Origin: Onthophagus taurus
Lineage: Eukaryota; Arthropoda; Insecta; Coleoptera; Scarabaeidae
Length of the DNA stretch: 64,000 bases
Direction: 5' to 3'
Assembly: GCF_036711975.1 (NCBI RefSeq)
Contig: NC_091966.1
Span: 19,475,501-19,539,500, forward strand
In this document: piece after piece, positions 40,960 to 51,576 of the stretch
Position numbering within the stretch: the first letter of the stretch is position 1
How the letters are laid out: the number at the start of each line of letters is the position of its first letter
Program-made: the position numbers and the translations under genes
Notes under the pieces: model-generated
The model's database searches: none
What the model was told of the DNA's origin: nothing
What the model saw: only the letters and a program-made list of their open reading frames with translations

Positions 40960-43900
40960 TTCTATGGAATCCAAAAGTAGAGGACTAGAGGCTAGCTAAT
41001 CTTGTGGTGACTGAAACCAGATTTGGCTGGGCTATACAGTCCTTCTCACCATTTAAATCTGCCGGTCCTAATGGTATTCTACCTGCGCTACTAGTTGTGT
41101 ATGGCGGAATTACTACCACACCTATTAAACATATACAAAGGTTGCTTAGCATTCCGCTATGTTCCCTTATCCTGGAGAGAAGTAAAGGTAGTCTTCATCC
41201 CCAAACATGGGAGGAGAGATTATACTGATTCAAAATCATATAGACCAATCAGTCTTTCCTCATTCGTCGGGAAGTCACTTAAAAGGCTATGTGAAAGTTA
41301 TATAAGAGAAACGACACTGGAAAGGTTTCCCCTGCACCCAAACCAGCATGCATACACTCTGGGTAGATCAACAGAAACGACCCTACAAGAAATCGTAGGA
41401 GTTATCGATAGATCTTTGGACTATTGTGACACCTAATTCTCAAAAATTTCGCGAAACCAAAATTTCAACAATTAAAGGACAATGTTTACACCTAAAAGTA
41501 CCTACGCGAGTCCTCGACCACCTCACCGGCGAAGGGACGGGTTATTTGTTTCAGGCGCCACACAGTTAACCTCGCGTGGTTCACGAACTGTGACGTATGA
41601 TAGTGAAATGGTAAGATGCAAACATACACAACACAACGGAATTATGAGTTGCAATAATTTATTAAAAAAAAATATATATAAAAGTATTCAACTGAAATAA
41701 AAAAAGGTAAGTAAAAAAAATTAAGTTATATACGATCAAAACTCAATAAATTCTTTTTTTTTGGTTAAAACAAAGACTTGAGCGGGACTATTAATGTTAG
41801 CGAGTAACAAAACAAAATGAAAGGCCTCTAATTAAAATAACCAGGGAAAGAAAAACAAATTTGCCAAAATAAAATGAAAAGGGAAATTAAATTACCGCGC
41901 CTAGACTCTGTAGAGTTGAGCTCAACCTAAAGTCTAACTTCATCTGTAGAAAAATATATCGCAAAAAAAAATTAACCTCGCCAATAAAAACTTACAATAA
42001 AAGAAATTAAAGTATTAATTTAAAAAATGAATCAAAATTTAGTGAGTCAAATAATGCGTCAAACTAGTGAGTTGTTTTAACAAAATGAATTATCTGAACT
42101 ATAAGAAAACTTCTGTCTGAGAACCAAATTGGTGTACGGTTCTCTCACAAAATAAAATATTTATCTGACCTTTAACATAGTTGACACTTCTTAACTGATT
42201 TGATGGTGGAGTTCCACAGCAGCACCTCTGGTAAAGGTCACGAAATTTCCAGTATGTTTGGGAGAAGGAGATCGTCTCAAAATAATCTGTTCCATGTGAT
42301 ATGGTTCTCCGAAGAGAATGATTGGAATGGATTTAATCCGCAAAACAAAATAGGATGCCAAATTTGCTCTCCACAATAAAACCTGGATAGAGAATTAAGA
42401 AGAATAAAAAAAGATACTTGGAAAATTAGATTTTAGGATAGTTTTAGTTTTTTTTTTTAAACATTCAGAATTTTAATAGTTGGAATGAATGAATAGGCGA
42501 AAGGTGGTTGAATGGTTGTTGAAAGGTGAAAGGGCGTGTGAATTAAAAAAAATGTGGAAGAACTTACCTCCGGTGTTCGAGGTTTTAACCAGAAGAAAAC
42601 GTGGAAAATACTTTGAGATCCCGATATACCGAAAATTATGAGAAAATAAAATTTCTTTTCTCAAAGACAGTCGCGGGTGATGGATCCCAAAATTATGGAT
42701 AAAGGAAAATCACAAAATTACTCCAAAAATGGCGATTCAACGACAATTTCTAGAAATCATTCGTGATTAGTATTCACCATCTGGTTTTTAAAAGAGAGAG
42801 AGCTCGAAGACTTTGGAAAACACTTTTATACAAGTTGGATTCAAAAAAAAATTACACCTGTGCAAAACTTAAAAATTAACACCCCCTCAACAACAAAGGA
42901 CGAATCTCAACAAGGAATTAGAGAACTGTTAAAAGGACAGGGAAAGAAAAAAAAATTTAGGAATAAAAGAAGTATGCTGCTGTAACAGAAAAAATTAATA
43001 ACATAATAAAATGTAAATAACGCTAAAAATAAAAATAATTTTAATTTTTATATTTTGATGATTTTTAAATTTTTGAACGTAACACTATAAAGAGTCCACT
43101 CTCAGAGTGTTTATAGATATCGAAGGAGCCTTTGACAGGACAGCTTTTCATACAATTAATAAAGCCCTTAGAGACAAGGAGTCCAGCCTGCACTAGCGGA
43201 CTGGATTCTAAATATGTTCTCAAAAAGGGCTGTCCATAGTGTAATTGATGCTAATAACGATAATAATAACGACAAAATAAGAGCGATCGTTGAACGAGGA
43301 TGTCCGCAGGGTGGGGTTCTATCACCCCTGCTGTGGAATCTCACCCTGGACAGCCTTGTAAGATAACTCTCTGCTGAAAAATGCAATGCCTGCGCTTACG
43401 CAGACGATCTAGCTGTTTTGATTCATGGGAAGTTCGAAAACGTCCTATGTGACCGAATGCAGACTGGACTGAGAATAATCGAACTCTGGTGTCGAGACAA
43501 TTCTCTGTCGGTAAACCCGAATAAAACAGAGATGATCCTCTTCACAAGGAAAAGAAGGCGGGTACCCTTAGAGCGCCCTGGCTTTGCAAAATTCCCTTGC
43601 GCATTGCCAATGAAGTGAAGTATCTGAGGTTAACCCTGAATAAAACGCTGACTTGGAGACCGCACATCGAAGGTAAGATAAATAAGGCACGCATTACGTT
43701 CCCTCAGTGCAGAAGGCCGTTGGGACTCAGTGCAGGACCTGGGGTTTAACACCCAAAATATCCCTGTGGATATACACTGTAGTGATAAGTCGAATGTTAA
43801 CTTACGGTGCCGTAAACTAGTGGCCAAGAGTTAGAAATAAAACGATTGTTTTGCAACTACAAAAATTGCAACGTCTGGCTTGTCTCTACGTTACAGGCTC

Positions 43901-44955
43901 GATGATAACCACACCATCAGCAGTAATGGAGAATGTACTGTGCCTTCCTCCTCTCAATTATCACGTTGAGCAGGTGGTGATAGCAACAATGATCCGGCTG
44001 CGAGCGGTTAACGATAAATGGCTTTATAAATGTGGAAAATCGACTAGCCAGCTATGGAGGAGACATGTAGCAAACAGCCGCTCCTGAATGGCAGGGTAGA
44101 TACGATTCCAACGCGTTTTATCTTCGAACGACCGTATGAAATAAAGGTAGGAGAACGATCCATGCCCGACGAAACTGTGCTCCAATTAGGGGTGGACGGA
44201 TCTCGTAGGGAAACTGGTTCTGGTGCTTCGGTTTATTCCGTCGAATCAACAATAAAAGTTTCTAAACCGCTGGCAATTTGGCGCAACGCGCTCCAAGCGG
44301 AGATAGTGCCCATTTCTCTGGCGGCTGAGGAAATTTGCAGTAACAAAAAAATTATAATATATTCTGATTGCAGACAAGCCCTCCTCTCGCTCGGGCGGTA
44401 TCGCTGTTCATCCACGTTGCTTTAGGACTGCCATAACAATCTTTGTAAGGCAGCCGCTTGCAATGAGATTACAATCTGCTGGACAAAGGGTCATTCGGGA
44501 AATAAGCTTCATGTTCAACAATAAGGTCTTTAATAGAGCTTCAAAAAGACGAAACACGTAAGACGTTTCTAAACTACTGGGACAGGACACCAGGATGTAG
44601 CCAAGCCAAGAAGGCTCTGATGTACCCTAACCCAAAACGAACAGATTTATTTATGAGGCTGTCCAGGAAGAACCTACGTTTGGTCATAGATCTAATCACT
44701 GGATACTACAGTGATTAACAACTGGCATCTACAGAAGCACTTACTGAACATGAGAATAAGTGACACCGTCATCTGCAGAGGATGCAGTGAGGAGGAGGAA
44801 TCGGCTCCGAACATTAAGGACCCTAATGCTGATCAAAAGAGGGAAGTAAGTACAAGGGATCTGCTGAGGTCAATATGCTGCGGGCGGTTCAGTCTGCCTT
44901 CCCCCGAATCCAGAATCCAGATCCCCCCTCCACTTGTTCTCAGTGGTTAGTTTTC
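40960..44955 (+). mobile_element. RNase H-bearing LINE (R1/Loa/I group) inside the gypsy
   Basis: RT motifs run from SPFKSAGPNGILPALL (41050) and KVVFIPKHGRRDYTDSKSYR through the LHPNQHAY block to 41424. They resume after the solo LTR at 43089 with VFIDIEGAFDRT, then CPQGGVLSPLLWN and CAYADDLAVL (catalytic Asp pair). The C-terminal part and an RNase H domain follow (44160-44470: LGVDGSRRETGSG, then IIIYSDCRQALL), and a CRGCSEEEES finger lies near 44775. Stops and shifts occur throughout 43160-43850. The 5' half (endonuclease) is absent, so it is a 5'-truncated insertion. Exact borders are uncertain. Confidence 0.8.
41425..43084. mobile_element. Solo LTR, 1.66 kb, CTAT duplication
   Basis: It begins TGTGACACC and ends GTAACA (TG...CA rule) and is flanked by CTAT at 41421-41424 and 43085-43088. 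The LINE reading frame resumes in register when the insert and one CTAT are skipped, which fixes both borders. The interior is A-rich and noncoding. A 4-bp duplication fits a gypsy- or mag-type LTR. It is the innermost and so youngest layer of the nest. Confidence 0.82.
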
Positions 44956-45125
44956 TGGGCTTTTTCTTTGGAGATGTCACTGATTGGCGACAACAAGTGG
45001 AGAGGGGAAATCGCATAGTTTTGTTACCAAAGTTCCGTGCCCTAGTAATTAAACAACTAGGAAAGCTTCATTATGTAATCAAACTTGATGATGGAAGGGA
45101 GTGGAAAAGATACATAAACCAATAA
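44934..45125 (+). pseudogene. Gypsy pol C-terminal end
   Basis: It reads DWRQQVERGNRIVLLPKFRA through KLHYVIKLDDGREWKRYINQ. This is the C-terminal SH3-like end of gypsy integrase (G..V...... G.V....G..Y.V.L.DGR..KRH..Q). Its separation from 40912 by about 4 kb marks the LINE insertion. It ends just before the 3' LTR. Confidence 0.8.
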
Positions 45126-45322
45126 AAAAAAAAATGTGACAGATATGATGTTATATGAAAAACGGCAAACCTCACTCTAATAACCGTTACGATTATGTTA
45201 CTATCTGGTGACTATAGAGTTTTATTTCTGTGTACCAATACCAATGTAAATTAATAAAGAAATAATAGTTAATTAAGAAGATATTTGCCTTCACTACAAT
45301 CTCCCCGGATACAACAAATAAT

Positions 45323-45680
45323 TTTAAGTTCAGGCCATAATTTAACTAATTCGGTAATTACACTGTTTACGAATTCGCAGCCATTTTCACTTTGCAGTAT
45401 CGCAAGTGCTCCAAATTCAAGGAAAATTTTTAATAATTCTGAAGCCACTCAATCGATCTTTTTGATCTTAACGGACGTAGACAGATAAATTTTGTAAAAT
45501 GGTCTTGATAATGAAATAACCATTTGTAGTTTCCATCTTAACATGATTGGTAATCAATCAAGTCTATTTGAGCCTGAAAGCAAAATTCTCTTGAAATAGC
45601 CGGCTTGCTTACAGGATTTGCATGTTTGTTTGCTTTTTTCTTGTGGCATGTTTCACAAGATTGCAAAAATGTCTCAATAA
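45323..45680 (-). pseudogene. Ginger integrase N-terminal part
   Basis: The minus strand reads CETCHKKK-like finger residues, then FCFQAQIDLIDYQSCKDGNY (first catalytic Asp in QIDLID), KWLFHYQDHFTKFIYLRPL, then ELVKLWPELKI. A second-Asp block is degraded (LEHLRYCKVKMAAN for ...SDNGREF). The last residues abut the TAAT duplication of the gypsy insertion and continue in the fragment at 37710. Confidence 0.75.
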
Positions 45681-45899
45681 CAGTAAATGACTAAACAAAG
45701 CGTCAGCAGACGCTGTAATGCTCAATTATTTGAGTGTTTACTCTCTCTGACTAATGTTATGAAGGTATTCCCCGGAATGACGGAAAATTTCAGTCAAACA
45801 AGAGAATAATTATTTTATTACAGCGTTTGACGGCAAAGCCGGTAATGACTAGGTTTTCCGAGAAATGATGAATTACAGCTTTTGCCTACGACATATAAA

Positions 45900-47740
45900 T
45901 TTTTTTATTCTCCTTTATAATTTCATAATGAGATTACTTCCGTCATTGAAGTAAACTCTACATTCTCTTATTTTTCCCTTCCTTTACTCGACCTCACAAT
46001 TTCAATAAGTGATGATTTTACGATCTTCATAAACCACCCTATTTATACCTTCACTCATATTGGCCTAGAAATGCAAATTTTGTTACTCTATCTGTGTGCC
46101 ATCACAAAAACGTATACGAAATGGAAAGTTAATTAGTTCCATTTTTAAAGTATCCCTCGGTTCCCTTCTTTTTAGATAAATTTTATAACTGTATGGACAT
46201 AATTTCTACGTCATTTACGACCACACCTCAACGTGCGTCGTTTCGAAGGACGTTTGTTTTTAACTGCCGCGCCCGTAACATAAGGCTTCGGGTTTAGCGG
46301 GATAAGTCGAGTTTTAGACACAATTAAATTTTTATAATTCCCTTTTCCGCTTCGACGAGATTTCCTGCATGTCATGAGGAAAACGGAATTACGTCGATAA
46401 TACCACGTTGGGGGAAACGAAAAAGTTCCGTCTCTCTATAGTTTTCATCATCAAAAAAGTTCGAGGTGGGAACGGGTGTGAAACCATCTGTTGCCGACAT
46501 CGAGTTCGATTTGTGAAATATATTTTATATGCATCCAACGTGTGTGCTCTTGGATAGAAGGGTGGCAAATTCGTTTCCAGGTGCTGAATATCGTGAGACT
46601 TCCGCTTCATGTGCCTTTATCTGTCGAAAATAGAAATATTTAATAGTATGAGTGTGTTCGTAGTTTGTAGAACACCAATGGAAGTTATATTTTATTATTT
46701 TTGAAGTCAAGATTTTCATTAAACATTTTTGAGATTTTTTTTAATCAAAGTTTACTTGCTTCCAGTTTATAGTGGGTGTAAGCTCTTCAAACGATAAACG
46801 TTTACTGTCGCTAAGGGATTCTATTCTAATAAAATCTAAAATTGCTTGTTTCAACAAAAACAGGTTATTACATGATATAATCGTGTACAACGTTTATATC
46901 AGATGATTTGTTCAATATTTATATTACAACAACAAAAAAATAATAAAAACAATAATCTTGGAACGTTTTTACTTTTTATAATACCTTTTTGGAAAGATGC
47001 TGTTAAAAAGAACTTTATAAAGCTCATCTGAAAATGAGTTTTGACGATTTGTTCGGACTACGAAAGTTTCTGAAGGATTTGTCGCGCCAAGTTTTACACC
47101 AATAAGAAAACTTTGGACAACACCGCAGTCTCTCAGCAAAAACTTCTCACTGCAAAAGTATTAATAACCTTTGGAATAAACAGATGTTAATTTAAAATTT
47201 TTTACCTTTATTACAAAATTTCATATTTATGGAAACTTTTGTTACAGAGATTGATTTTGAGAAACTGTAAGATAAATAGCATTCTAATAAAAATATACAT
47301 ACATAGATGTATGCAAGTTGTGAGAATCATCCAACTATATCCAGATGAAGATTGGAAGGAGATAAAGTCTTAAGGCTTAAATGTCTGTGGCATATATAGT
47401 CCGCGTCATAAGTAACCGCCGCGCCGTGTAATTTAAAAACGGGTCGAGATATCGTCGTTATCCAAAACACGTCGATTTTTATTTTTTATTAGCTCACATA
47501 TTCTGGCATGAAAAATTGTTTATCACTTTTAGCTCTCCCGGAAAATGGGTCAACTTTGAGTTATATACAATAAATATTAGTTGAGCAGAAAAGTTATTAG
47601 GGTCACGTATGATCGACTTCAGCTTTATTAATATCTCGACTTTAACTTTAAAATCCTGAAGTTTATGTGTTTGTTGGTATAAATCTCTCAATACACTATG
47701 CAAGATACCCTGTAGTTGCTCTCTGAGCTAATTGCATAGA
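45900..47740. other. Intergenic, nothing recognised
   Basis: About 1.8 kb without a coding region or transposon end that I can support. Composition is AT-rich with slightly GC-richer DNA at 46170-46560. Confidence 0.5.
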
Positions 47741-47877
47741 TATACAGAGTGTTTCATGAGGAATGGTACATACGTTTATATGTTATAGATTTATTCATTT
47801 TAACCAGAAAAGTTCCTAAAATCATGTTTTCAATTCTCAAAGGTAACTGAGAGTAACTGATTTCTTGAAGATATCAA

Positions 47878-47912
47878 GCACTGTGTTGCGTAATTTATAC
47901 GCAACACAGTGC
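47878..47912. repeat. Perfect 15-bp stem hairpin at transposase 3' end
   Basis: GCACTGTGTTGCGTA, a five-base ATTTA loop, and its complement. It lies where the transposase C-terminus should be and just inside the left inverted repeat of the mariner-like element. Likely a local inverted duplication. Confidence 0.7.
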
Positions 47913-47929
47913 AATACGAGCGATTAGCT

Positions 47930-48770
47930 CATCACGCGTGTTTATTTTTACTTGATAAACATCGTTTTTAGCCATCTCCACAATCCGTAATCCAACGGAT
48001 TAAGGTCCGGTGATCGAGCTGGCCAACTGATAGGACCCCCATGACCAATCCACCGTCCACAAATTTTTGGTTTAGGTATAGCGTCACTTGAGGGCCGTAG
48101 TGAGGAGGGGTCCCATCATGCTGGAAGAACATATTGGCTCTGGTAGCCAAAGGAATATCTTCTAACAGTATTGGAAGCTCATTACGCAAGAACTCTAAAT
48201 ATCTGTCCGCTGTTAGACGCTCGGGATACTCAGACCAGCGGTGATCATTTCGACTGGTATATTCCATTACGGATGAAAGTGGCTTCATTGGTAAAAAGTA
48301 TCACAAGAACCAAGCAGCGCAGCGGTTAGATATTACCCATCTACAAAATTCCAGTCTCCTGGCAAAGTCTGTTGGTATAAGGTGTTGTAGTGGTTGAACA
48401 TGGAATGGATACAAGCCATGAGTACGCAATGTTCTCCATACTTTTACATGAGGAACACCAAGACGAGCAGAAAGTCTTCTTTGACTGGTAGATGGACTGC
48501 GTTCTACTGACTGAAGAATTTGTTTAACTTCATTCAGAGTTTGCACACTTGCACGTTGAGAATGAATACTTATACTTGGAACAGAACCGGTTTCATGCAA
48601 TCTGTTGAATGTTCGAGTAAATGCTCTTGAACCTGGTAGCACTGGGTTAGGAAACCGTCTCCATCCGTTTCCATTGCCGAAACCGTAATAAAACACCATA
48701 TCAGCATATTCTGCATGAGTAATGCCAATATGTGTGGCATTATGAACAACTTAGTCGACAGGTCAACCAA
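47930..48770 (-). pseudogene. Mariner-like transposase pseudogene
   Basis: An initial part (48770-48600) carries HTH residues in two frames. It is followed by FNRLHETGSVPSISIHSQRA and VERSPSTSQRRLSARLGVPH, then RRLEFCRWVI. A missing first-Asp block follows (the open frame ends at CAAWFL near 48301). Then come WSEYPERLTADRYLEFLRNE, FFQHDGTPPHYGPQVTLYLN (second Asp), and a degraded RWIG/SPDLNP block in which frames slip. It ends near DELIARI at 47930. Confidence 0.82.
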
Positions 48771-48964
48771 ATAATGTTAAATGTCAAACATTGACAAATG
48801 ACTGTTTCACAATAGCCGTGCGTGATATCAGATTATGCATTAACTGGCTGTATCTCAGTTTCCTTTGAGAATTGAGCACATATTTTTAGGAACTTTTCTG
48901 CTTAAAATGAACAAATCTATAACATATTAACGTATGTATCATTCCGCATGAAACACCCCGTATA

Positions 48965-50035
48965 TAGTCAGAAATAGAGTGAAGTTATGTAGAAAGAATG
49001 TAGCTGTAACAAAAAACAGAAAACTTCACTTGCAACGTATTTCTGAAGAAGGTTGCAACGTGGCATTCGAAACGTCAAACGCCTTTACAAAAGATGCACT
49101 GCTTAACTCGAAAGATTCTGGTTCCGGATCTACTGTTAGTTCTAGTTTGAGTTCAAAAACCAGAAGAGCTTCCAACGAGCGAATATTTCGTGCATAGTGA
49201 CATCGAGTTACCACTGATGATAAATAAACAATATGAATTTACTTATTATATAACTTTTTCCTATAATGTAAACAAAATGTTGACAAAAGATTATTAATAT
49301 TACAGACCATTTGTACTAGCCGATTTATTTGGAAAACTATAGTCAACTAATCTCTCGCATTAGTAGTGGTAGTTTGATATTGAGGCGATAAATAACCACT
49401 TTAACACGAGCACATCTTTTATGAATTGTCCTACAAGGTTTGCATACATTTTATTAAAAATCTTGTAGGAAATGTAAGTAAATGAGGATGGCAATCAAAA
49501 TTGGTTTTATGGTATTGACACTATTATTAATTTACAAGTTCCATGTGTAAAAACACTTAATATGAAGGCAGTAATCAACACTGCTATAGTTATAAGTTTT
49601 GAGCTTTTGATGATAATTCACCCCATGTTAATTATCAGTACCAGTTCTAACCGTTATCGTTCTGGCATTCGCCGTTTCCAAATAAATCTTGTGGTCTGAC
49701 ATACTCTATACAATTGAGAAGTTTTGGAATGGCCCGACATTGAAACGAAAAGTATTCAGTTTAATACTAGTACAAATTAAATGAATGGGATGTGACTATT
49801 TAGCTTTAATTCTTATTAACAGTAGTTAACCACTTTTCATTTCAAGGTCGTATAAAATTTCATAATTATAAGAATAATAAATACTAATTAATGTAATAAA
49901 TGCTGATTTTTGCCCTTTATTAAGTGAACGCTTAACTTTGTCTTCTATACTCACCCAAGTATCAGAAAATACATCCAGAAATGATTAGAAAATATTACAG
50001 CATTTGGAATCATCAGTCGCGTTACTGTTGAAGAT
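48965..50035. other. Intergenic, no supported gene
   Basis: A 66-residue open stretch (49000-49196) follows a GAAGAAGGTTGCAACGTGGC word of the kind seen near Penelope-like terminal repeats, but I do not recognise the protein. The rest is featureless AT-rich DNA. Confidence 0.4.
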
Positions 50036-50039
50036 CTAA

Positions 50040-50915
50040 GGCCGGCCACACACGTAAACTTTGAACTGCCAGTTTGGACTGTTCAGTTTAAACTGTCAGT
50101 TGAAACTGTACACGGTAGAAGCACACATACGTACAGTTCACTTTTTCGGTTTTTACAATGAATTCGATAGAGCAGCATGATTTCGCCGCTCTCGGTTTGC
50201 TTTTTGTAATTCTATAAAAAAGTAAAAAATCGAAAATGCGTAAACAATGGTGTAAGAAGTGGATGGAAAGCGAAATCAATCTTCGGACATCAGGTTATTA
50301 AAAGAATTAAGTGAAGAACCATTAGATTCCTTAATTATTTGCGCATGACAGAAACACTGTACCAAAAGTTACTTTCACTGGTACCTCCGTTAATTAAGAA
50401 GAAAGACACAGTAATGAGACCAGCAATCTCCACATGAAAGATTAACAGCTACCTACGTAAAGCAGATCTCAAGCTATTAATTTTATTGATAGAAGACTTG
50501 TTAGTTTCAATTTCGTCCAACTTCGTACGGTCATAGTAATCATGTCCCTTTAGACAAGGTTCTGATCTATACATTGCAATTAGTTCTACAATCACCGGGT
50601 TTGGTTTATTACGCAACATATTTATCTCCGCGAAAATTATAGTGTTTAACAAAAAACTAATCGTACTTCTGTCGTTTCTGTCACAAATTAAACTGAGAAC
50701 TGTACAGTTGAACACACTTTGCATGTGTGGGGGACACGCAAAGATCAGTTGATCCTTTCAGGTTAAAAAACTGAAATTTCATTCCTCTCAGTTTAACAGT
50801 ACAGTTGAGTTGAACTGATCGTGAGACTGAAATACCCACACACATAAAGGTTAAACTGTACAGTTGAACTGTTCAGTTAAAACTACCAGTTCAAACTGTA
50901 CGTGTGTGGCCGGCC
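50040..50915. mobile_element. PIF/Harbinger element, 876 bp, TAA duplication
   Basis: TAA lies at 50037-50039 and 50916-50918. The ends are GGCCGGCCACACACGTA with inverted subterminal arrays of AACTG(T/A)ACAGTT words. Inside, on the plus strand (about 50228-50440), are pieces like KWMESEINLRTSG, LLKELSEEPLD and SLVPPLIKKKDTVMRPAIS, matching the N-terminal region of Harbinger transposases. On the minus strand (50640-50500), VIVELIAMYRSEPCLKGHDY resembles a MADF domain. Both genes of an autonomous Harbinger are therefore traceable but truncated. Confidence 0.78.
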
Positions 50916-51212
50916 TAAGTAACTCAAAATGTTCTTTGCTATTTTAAAGGTGCATTGTAACTAGATAAAATTTAATAAAAAATAGAGCTGTCTTATACAA
51001 TTTGTGCGAATAAGAAGTTCCAGAGACTTTCTTAGTGTTTATAACTTTCTATCGAGATACTTTGTTCTCAATTACCTAAAGAAAAGGAAAACGAACATAT
51101 CTTGTAATATTTCAAAGCATTGTGTAGATATATTGCTATCGGAACAGAATATGTTTTTTCTCTCGGCCGCGTCATTGTAATTTTATTTTTTTTCACAACT
51201 TTTCCTCCTTCT

Positions 51213-51252
51213 ATATTATTATATTACATTATTATTATATTATATTATTAAG
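51213..51252. repeat. TATTA microsatellite
   Basis: Imperfect repetition of ATTATATTATTA. The surrounding 50920-51575 shows no gene. Confidence 0.7.
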
Positions 51253-51576
51253 AGATAGAGCGGTACGCTTTCAAATTTAGTTTTAATATTACATTAAAAC
51301 GATATCTACTAGAAAGTTCTGCAGTGCAATATGGAAGCATTTTACAAAAATTAGGATTTTGCTAAATTTAAAATTTGTCACCAACATTATTCAGGTAAAG
51401 AAAGAGATACAACTTTTCAAACTCTTGTAAGATACTACAACCGCTGAATTAGCACCTTGTATTTGAAAATGTATTATCAAAATGGAGTTAAGGGTGATAA
51501 AGCTGGCTAATTGCTTAATCTGATTTGCAAACAAAATATTTCATTATATTTAAATAAGAATAAGTTTTATCAAGTA

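Larger units (their letters stand above)
37715..45318 (+). mobile_element. Ty3/gypsy LTR retrotransposon with nested LINE
   Basis: TAAT is duplicated at 37711-37714 and 45319-45322. The 5' LTR is 37715-37941 and the 3' LTR about 45135-45318. They share CTCACTCTAATAACCGTTAC through ATACAACAAA with few differences, but the 3' copy lacks about 40 bp near its start. The primer-binding region TGGCGACGAGGAT follows the 5' LTR directly, and an A-tract precedes the 3' LTR. No env was seen. The internal region is interrupted by a LINE at about 40950-44950. The interruption and many shifts make it dead. Confidence 0.88.
34540..45893 (-). mobile_element. Ginger-type DNA transposon, split by nested insertions
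   Basis: TATA lies on both sides (34536-34539 and 45894-45897). The inverted ends start TGTCG(A/T)AGGCAAAAGC, run about 205 bp, and are roughly 85-90% identical. Ginger elements are cut-and-paste transposons whose transposase is a gypsy-type integrase. The remaining integrase is on the minus strand: its N-terminal part at 45680-45323 and its C-terminal part at 37710-36880, separated by a gypsy retrotransposon (37715-45318). A mariner-like element (34985-36778) sits in the left part. Without insertions the Ginger would be about 1.9 kb, so internal deletions are also present. Confidence 0.8.
47745..48960 (-). mobile_element. Mariner-like element, 1216 bp, TA duplication
   Basis: TA lies at 47743-47744 and 48961-48962. 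The ends are C(A/G)G(A/G)GTGTTTCATG and inverted for about 110 bp (shared ATGTTATAGATTT, AGAAAAGTTCCTAAAA). The transposase lies between them on the minus strand. Confidence 0.85.
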
